NCBI RefSeq assembly: GCF_018882245.1
Contig: NZ_JACVOV010000002.1
Span: forward strand, 248,001 to 312,000
Source of the DNA: Polynucleobacter sp. AP-Capit-er-40B-B4
GTDB taxonomy: Bacteria; Pseudomonadota; Gammaproteobacteria; Burkholderiales; Burkholderiaceae
Direction of reading: 5' to 3'
Length of the DNA: 64,000 bases
Below the pieces are notes generated by a model that saw only the letters and a program-made list of their open reading frames with translations, did not search any database and was not told where the DNA came from. The position numbers were made by a program, and so were the translations under genes. Shown piece by piece: positions 57,964-64,000 of this stretch; the first letter of the stretch is position 1, and every line of letters begins with the position of its first letter.

Positions 57964-60864
57964 TTGCCTCTTATGCCAAATGCCTCAAATACCCCTAATT
58001 CACCAGCGGCCAGCTCTGCAGACGAGCTCGCCAAATCCTATGAACCTGCCCCGATAGAGGCCTACTGGGGTCCAGAGTGGGAGCGTCGTGGGATTGCCGA
58101 TGCCACCATGGATGAGGGAAAGGGTGATTTTTCGATACAGCTACCCCCGCCAAACGTTACCGGCACCCTGCACATGGGTCACGCTTTTAATCAAACCATC
58201 ATGGATGGCTTGGTACGCCACGCACGTATGTCTGGCAAAAACACCTTATGGGTACCGGGCACTGATCATGCAGGTATTGCCACTCAAATTGTTGTTGAAC
58301 GCCAACTCGATGCGCAAAAAGTATCGCGTCATGATTTAGGTCGTGAAAAGTTTTTAGAAAAAGTGTGGGAGTGGAAGGAAACTTCTGGCAACACGATTAC
58401 TAGACAAATTCGTCGCTTAGGTGCATCGATTGATTGGGGCAAAGAATATTTCACGATGGACAGCAAAATGTCCAAAGCAGTAGTGGAGGTATTTGTACGC
58501 TTACACGAACAAGGTTTGATCTATCGCGGCAAACGTTTAGTGAACTGGGATCCCGTTTTAGGTACCGCAGTTTCTGACCTAGAAGTAGTGAGCGAAGAAG
58601 AAGATGGCTCGATGTGGCACATTCGCTATCCATTGACTGATGGCTCTGGTCACCTCACAGTCGCGACTACCCGCCCTGAAACCTTGCTGGGCGACGTTGC
58701 CGTCATGGTGAACCCAGAAGACGAACGTTATAAACATCTCATTGGCAAGTCCGTTAACTTGCCTTTGTGTGATCGTGAAATTCCGATCATTGCAGATGAC
58801 TACGTTGATTTGAACTTTGGCACTGGCGTTGTAAAGGTGACTCCCGCACACGACTTTAATGACTATGCAGTAGGTCAACGTCATCAATTGCCAATGATCA
58901 ACATCCTCACTTTGGATGCGAAGATTAATGAGAATGCTCCTACCGCTTATCAAGGCATGGAACGTTTTGCAGCACGCAAACAAGTCGTTGCTGATTTGGA
59001 GGCCGCCGGCTTACTAGAAAAAGTTCAGCCGCATAAGTTGATGGTGCCACGTGGTGACCGTACCCAAACTATTATTGAACCAATGTTGACTGACCAGTGG
59101 TTTGTGGCAATGTCCAAACCAAGTCCGGACAACAAATATCAACCCGGCTCATCCATTGCTGGCGCAGCCTTGGATGCCGTCACAAAGGGTGACATCAAAC
59201 TTGTTCCTGAAAACTGGATTAATACTTACACCCAGTGGTTAGAAAATATTCAGGACTGGTGCATCTCCCGCCAACTCTGGTGGGGCCATCAAATCCCTGC
59301 TTGGTATGGTGATGACGGGCAAATTTTTGTAGGGCGCTCAGAAGACGAGGCGAAGGCCAAAGCCGCAGCGGCGGGCTATACCGGGAAACTCAATCGTGAT
59401 CCCGATGTTCTGGATACCTGGTTTAGCTCAGCTCTGGTGCCATTTAGCTCTTTAGGCTGGCCAGATGAAACACCCGCCTTAAATCACTTCTTACCTTCGT
59501 CCGTGCTGGTTACCGGCTTTGACATCATCTTCTTCTGGGTGGCGCGCATGGTCATGATGACCTGTCATTTCACTGGAAAAGTACCGTTCCATACCGTCTA
59601 TGTTCATGGCTTAGTACGTGATGCTGAAGGTCAAAAAATGAGTAAGTCCAAAGGCAATACTTTGGATCCAATTGATTTGATTGACGGCATTCAGATTGAG
59701 GAGCTAGTGGGCAAGAGAACTACTGGCCTCATGAATCCAAAACAAGCTGAGAGTATTTCTAAGAAAACCAAAAAAGAGTTTCCGGATGGCATCCCAGCAT
59801 TTGGCACTGATGCCTTGCGCTTTACTTTTGCCTCCCTTGCTTCGCTGGGTCGAAATATCAACTTTGATCAAAAGCGTTGCGAAGGCTATCGCAATTTCTG
59901 CAATAAACTTTGGAATGCCACTCGCTTCGTTCTGATGAACTGCTCCGGCAATGATGAGGACAATGGTCTAGCGCCATGCGACAACCAGTGTGGTCCCGAG
60001 GGTTATTTGGATTTTTCACCAGCTGATAAATGGATCGTCTCTCAACTCCAAAGAACCGAGGCTGATGTAGCCAAAGGATTTGAGAACTATCGCTTTGATA
60101 ATATTGCGAGCAGTATTTACCAATTTGTTTGGGACGAATATTGCGATTGGTATCTTGAGCTTGCTAAGGTACAGCTTCAAACTGGCACCCCTGCGCAGCA
60201 ACGCGCGACGCGTCGTACGCTATTGCGTGTTCTGGAAACAATCTTGCGCATGGCGCACCCATTGATTCCATTCATTACCGAAACACTTTGGCAGACGGTT
60301 GGTCCGAAGAGCGGAAAAGAATTAGCCAAACAAAATAAACAAACCATTGCACTCCAACCCTATCCCGTTGCTCAGCCAGAAAAGATTGATGAGCAAAGCG
60401 AAGCCTGGGTGGCACAGATTAAAGCTATTGTGGACGCCTGCAGAAATCTACGTGGCGAGATGCAAGTTCCTCCCGGACAAAAAGTGCCGCTTTGGATTCA
60501 TGGCCCAGAAGAATTCTTGGCAAAAGCAACACCCTATTTGATGGCACTAGCCAAGCTGACTGAAGTCAAAATCTATAGCGAAGAGGCAGCTCTAGAGAAG
60601 GATGCCCCGGGAGCACCAATTGCCCTGGTAGGCGATATCAAGCTCTTACTCAAAATAGAGGTGGATGTTGCTGCCGAACGCATTCGCCTTGGCAAGGAGA
60701 TCGAGCGCCTAGCGAATGAAATTAACAAAGCGAAGGGCAAGCTGACCAATGAAAGCTTTGTGGCTCGCGCCCCAGCTGAAGTAGTTACCCAAGAAAAACA
60801 ACGTCTTGCAGGCTTTGAGCAAAATCATGAGAAGCTTGTTGCACAATTAGAGCGTCTTAAATAA
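57964..60864 (+). CDS. valS: valyl-tRNA synthetase
   Basis: [45 protein letters not shown]. Confidence 0.97.
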   Translation: MPLMPNASNTPNSPAASSADELAKSYEPAPIEAYWGPEWERRGIADATMDEGKGDFSIQLPPPNVTGTLHMGHAFNQTIMDGLVRHARMSGKNTLWVPGTDHAGIATQIVVERQLDAQKVSRHDLGREKFLEKVWEWKETSGNTITRQIRRLGASIDWGKEYFTMDSKMSKAVVEVFVRLHEQGLIYRGKRLVNWDPVLGTAVSDLEVVSEEEDGSMWHIRYPLTDGSGHLTVATTRPETLLGDVAVMVNPEDERYKHLIGKSVNLPLCDREIPIIADDYVDLNFGTGVVKVTPAHDFNDYAVGQRHQLPMINILTLDAKINENAPTAYQGMERFAARKQVVADLEAAGLLEKVQPHKLMVPRGDRTQTIIEPMLTDQWFVAMSKPSPDNKYQPGSSIAGAALDAVTKGDIKLVPENWINTYTQWLENIQDWCISRQLWWGHQIPAWYGDDGQIFVGRSEDEAKAKAAAAGYTGKLNRDPDVLDTWFSSALVPFSSLGWPDETPALNHFLPSSVLVTGFDIIFFWVARMVMMTCHFTGKVPFHTVYVHGLVRDAEGQKMSKSKGNTLDPIDLIDGIQIEELVGKRTTGLMNPKQAESISKKTKKEFPDGIPAFGTDALRFTFASLASLGRNINFDQKRCEGYRNFCNKLWNATRFVLMNCSGNDEDNGLAPCDNQCGPEGYLDFSPADKWIVSQLQRTEADVAKGFENYRFDNIASSIYQFVWDEYCDWYLELAKVQLQTGTPAQQRATRRTLLRVLETILRMAHPLIPFITETLWQTVGPKSGKELAKQNKQTIALQPYPVAQPEKIDEQSEAWVAQIKAIVDACRNLRGEMQVPPGQKVPLWIHGPEEFLAKATPYLMALAKLTEVKIYSEEAALEKDAPGAPIALVGDIKLLLKIEVDVAAERIRLGKEIERLANEINKAKGKLTNESFVARAPAEVVTQEKQRLAGFEQNHEKLVAQLERLK

Positions 60865-60893
60865 ATCATCCCGCAAAAAAGATCGGATCATCT

Positions 60894-61784
60894 ATGGCAT
60901 TGCATTTCAGCTCCAAAAAAGTGACTAAGGCAGTATTTCCAGTGGCAGGATTTGGAACGCGCTTTTTACCAGCCACTAAAGCAAGTCCAAAAGAAATGCT
61001 CAATGTTGTGGACAAACCCTTAATTCAGTATGCAGTTGATGAAGCCATTGCAGCTGGCATTACTGAGCTCATTTTTGTTACAGGTCGTAGCAAGCGTGCA
61101 ATTGAAGATCATTTTGATAAAGCCTATGAGTTAGAGGCAGCCTTAGAAGCCAAGAACAAACAAGATCTTCTTCATTTGGTACGCAGCGTTAAACCAGATA
61201 ATGTTGACTGTGTGTATATCCGACAGTCTGAGCCGCTTGGATTGGGTCACGCAGTATTGTGTGCCGAGAAGCTAGTTGGCGATGAGCCATTTGCGATTAT
61301 CTTGGCAGACGATCTCTTAGACGGTCAGCCTCCAGTGCTTTCACAAATGCTGAAAGTGCACGAAGAACAGCAAGGCTCAGTATTGGCAGTAGAAAAAATT
61401 GACCCATCCAAAAGTAGCTCTTATGGAGTTATCTCTGGAGATGCAGTCAGCAAAGGCATCTACCGTCTCAATGGCATTGTTGAAAAACCAAAACCAGCAG
61501 ACGCGCCCTCTGATTTAGCGGTGGTAGGTCGGTATGTACTTTCATCTAAAATTTTTGACCACATCCGCAATGTAAAACCTGGCGCAGGTGGAGAAATTCA
61601 ACTGACCGATGCAATTGCAACCTTGCTTAAAGAAGATCCAGTATTCGCCTATGAGTATGAAGGGGTGCGCTATGACTGCGGTAGCAAATTAGGCTACCTC
61701 AAGGCATCTGTAGATTTTGCGCTACGCCACCAAGAAGTTGGTGCTGAGTTTGCGGAATACCTAAAAAGCTGGTCTTTAAAGTAA
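60894..61784 (+). CDS. galU: UTP-glucose-1-phosphate uridylyltransferase
   Basis: [40 protein letters not shown]. Confidence 0.96.
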   Translation: MALHFSSKKVTKAVFPVAGFGTRFLPATKASPKEMLNVVDKPLIQYAVDEAIAAGITELIFVTGRSKRAIEDHFDKAYELEAALEAKNKQDLLHLVRSVKPDNVDCVYIRQSEPLGLGHAVLCAEKLVGDEPFAIILADDLLDGQPPVLSQMLKVHEEQQGSVLAVEKIDPSKSSSYGVISGDAVSKGIYRLNGIVEKPKPADAPSDLAVVGRYVLSSKIFDHIRNVKPGAGGEIQLTDAIATLLKEDPVFAYEYEGVRYDCGSKLGYLKASVDFALRHQEVGAEFAEYLKSWSLK

Positions 61785-61805
61785 AAAACTTTTTAGGTGA
61801 GATAA

Positions 61806-61836
61806 AAAAGGCAGAGATTAATCTCTGCCTTTTTGT
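61806..61836 (+). terminator. rho-independent terminator after galU (also reads toward tusA)
   Basis: AAAAAGGCAGAGATTAATCTCTGCCTTTTTGT. Confidence 0.88.
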
Positions 61837-61876
61837 TTCCTAGCTTGCTAAGAAAATATGAACGCCAGACTTTTTC

Positions 61877-62137
61877 TTATCTACGCTTCATAAAGAAGAC
61901 CAGTACATCGCCTTCAGTAGTGCTGGCGAGTAACTCGTTACCAGTTTGTTTTGCAAATGCCGGAAAGTCGTGAGCAGCACCAGCATCTGTCGCCTTAATC
62001 TTTAAGACTTCACCAGACTGCATTGTTGCCAAAGCCTTCTTGGTGCGCAAGATCGGCAATGGGCAATTCATACCAATCGCATCTACTTCTGCATTAAAGG
62101 CAATATTTACAGGATCACTCATTTGCTTGCTACCCAA
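61877..62137 (-). CDS. TusA family sulfurtransferase
   Basis: [30 protein letters not shown]. Likely start at MSDPVN (about 62122). Confidence 0.93.
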   Translation of the reverse strand: MGSKQMSDPVNIAFNAEVDAIGMNCPLPILRTKKALATMQSGEVLKIKATDAGAAHDFPAFAKQTGNELLASTTEGDVLVFFMKRR

Positions 62138-64000
62138 TCTTTAACGCCTGCCAAGGCAGCGCCCAACTTACTTGGATCCGTTCCGCCAGCCATCGCCATC
62201 TCTGGCTTACCGCCGCCTTTGCCGCCAACTTGCTGAGCTACGAAATTCACAAGATCACCTGCCTTAACTTTACCGATCGAATCAGCCGTTACGCCAGCGA
62301 TCAAACTGACTTTGTCGCCCTGAACTGATGCCAACACAATGGCAGCAGTTTTGAGCTTAGACTTCAGGGCATCCATCGTCTCACGGAGGACGCCAGCATC
62401 TGCGCCATCCAAACGGGCAGCCAACACCTTGATGCCATTGACATCAATTGCTTGGCAGGCTAATTCATCGCCCTGACTTGCGGCCAACTTGGAGTTAACC
62501 TTTTCTAATTCGCGTTCAGCTTGACGTAGACTTTCTTGAAGTTGGGCAACACGATTCACCAAATCACCAGGATGGGTTTTTAGAATTGCTGCTGCTTCAT
62601 TAATCTTGTCTTCTAAGCCTTGCAAGAATTGCAATGCATTATTACCAGTAACCGCCTCAACGCGACGAATCCCAGCCGCAACACCACCTTCAGAAACAAT
62701 CTTCAAGCTGCCAATGTCGCCAGTACGGGTTACGTGCGTACCTCCGCATAGCTCTTTAGAGCTACCAATCTCTAATACACGCACTTCATCGCCGTACTTC
62801 TCCCCAAAGAGCATCATGGCGCCAGTCTTTTGAGCATCGTCTAAAGACATGACCTTACCTGAAGTTGCTGTATTTTCGAGAATCTCTTGATTCACAATAT
62901 CTTCAATACGACGAATCTGCTCTGCGGTAATCGGTGCATTGTGCGTAAAGTCAAAACGGGTCTTGGTAGCATCTACCAAAGAGCCTTTTTGCTGCACATG
63001 ATCGCCCAATACTTCACGCAATGCTTTATGCAAGATATGCGTTGCGCTGTGGTTACGCATCGTATCGGCTCTTTGCTGGGTATCTACGATTGCATTGATT
63101 ACATCACCCACCTTGAGCTCACCCTCAAGCACTTCACCCTGATGCCCAAATACATCGGCTTGAATCTTGAAGGTATCTTCTACTGCGAAACGGATGCTTT
63201 CATTGCGAAGCTCGCCTTTGTCGCCAACCTGGCCGCCAGATTCAGCGTAAAAAGGAGTGTTATCCAGGACGATGACAGCTGCATCTCCAGCCTTAACAGC
63301 AGTCACTGCAGAACCATCAACATAGAGAGCGGTAACTTTGGCTCCCTCATGTTTTAGGGTGTCATAACCATGAAACTTCGTAGGCACGCCTTTGTAATCC
63401 AAGCCTTGGGCCACTTTGAACTTGCCGGCTGCTCTTGCTTGGTCACGCTGTTTTTGCATCGCCACTTCAAAGCCGCCACCATCCACCGTTACCCCACGTT
63501 CACGACAAACGTCAGCTGTTAAGTCCAATGGGAAACCAAATGTGTCATGTAAACGGAAAGCAGTTTCACCATCAACTACTTTTGCGCCACCTGCTAAAGC
63601 ACCGTCCAAAATTTCCATGCCGTTAGCGATGGTCTGGAAGAAGCGTTCTTCTTCTTGCTTGATGACTTCGCTAACTTTATCTTGCGCAGCACGCAACTCT
63701 GGATAGGCATCGCCCATCTCTTTTACTAGCGCAGGAACCAATTGATAGAAGAATGGTTTGCGAGCACCCAATTTATAACCATGACGGATTGCACGACGCG
63801 CAATACGACGCAAGACATACCCGCGCCCAGCATTACCTGGAATCACACCATCCACTACGATAAAGCTACATGCACGAATATGGTCAGCAATCACTTTGAG
63901 CGAGGGGCTATTTGCATCGCAATTTTCACCGCCAGCAGCATCTACAGCCTCCTTGGAAGCCTTTAAGAGATTGACGAAGAGGTCGATTTCATAATTGGAG
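62119..64000 (-). CDS. alaS: alanyl-tRNA synthetase (5' end beyond window)
   Basis: [38 protein letters not shown]; frame stays open to position 64000 ([40 protein letters not shown]). Confidence 0.96.
   Translation of the reverse strand, partial: SNYEIDLFVNLLKASKEAVDAAGGENCDANSPSLKVIADHIRACSFIVVDGVIPGNAGRGYVLRRIARRAIRHGYKLGARKPFFYQLVPALVKEMGDAYPELRAAQDKVSEVIKQEEERFFQTIANGMEILDGALAGGAKVVDGETAFRLHDTFGFPLDLTADVCRERGVTVDGGGFEVAMQKQRDQARAAGKFKVAQGLDYKGVPTKFHGYDTLKHEGAKVTALYVDGSAVTAVKAGDAAVIVLDNTPFYAESGGQVGDKGELRNESIRFAVEDTFKIQADVFGHQGEVLEGELKVGDVINAIVDTQQRADTMRNHSATHILHKALREVLGDHVQQKGSLVDATKTRFDFTHNAPITAEQIRRIEDIVNQEILENTATSGKVMSLDDAQKTGAMMLFGEKYGDEVRVLEIGSSKELCGGTHVTRTGDIGSLKIVSEGGVAAGIRRVEAVTGNNALQFLQGLEDKINEAAAILKTHPGDLVNRVAQLQESLRQAERELEKVNSKLAASQGDELACQAIDVNGIKVLAARLDGADAGVLRETMDALKSKLKTAAIVLASVQGDKVSLIAGVTADSIGKVKAGDLVNFVAQQVGGKGGGKPEMAMAGGTDPSKLGAALAGVKDWVASK

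Noticed and set aside
62887-63357. 156-aa plus-strand ORF within alaS
   Set aside because: Antisense shadow of alaS.
1-64000. CRISPR arrays, rRNA operons, transposases, integrases, selenoprotein (TGA-containing) frames
   Set aside because: None recognised on reading either strand; absence of an integrase is noted in the island finding.

Overview
This 64 kb window comes from a betaproteobacterial chromosome, probably Burkholderiaceae and Polynucleobacter-like judging by gene order and protein flavour (inference, no search run). Conserved core loci include rpsU-yqeY-dnaG-rpoD, folE2-dxs-ispA-xseB, polA/thrB, uvrD, valS, galU and a partial alaS. From about 14.7 to 35.8 kb there is a more accessory region. 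The main result is a likely selenoneine (selenium analogue of ergothioneine) locus. It has senB, egtD, senC/selD and an EgtB-like senA, with a complete PhnD/C/E/E-type ABC transporter embedded in it; the best guess is selenium oxyanion import. The minus-strand genes form a nearly gapless run of 11 reading frames that also includes an Rrf2-like regulator, a 23-codon micro-ORF, a Coq7-like di-iron protein and a monothiol DsbA-like protein. The 23-codon micro-ORF has a second copy of identical length and similar sequence about 10 kb away, which suggests an undescribed micropeptide family. The whole region lies between 3'-end remnants of a tRNA(CAT) gene, in the geometry expected for tandem tRNA-site genomic islands that have lost their integrases. 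All identifications come from reading sequence and motifs; no database searches were run.
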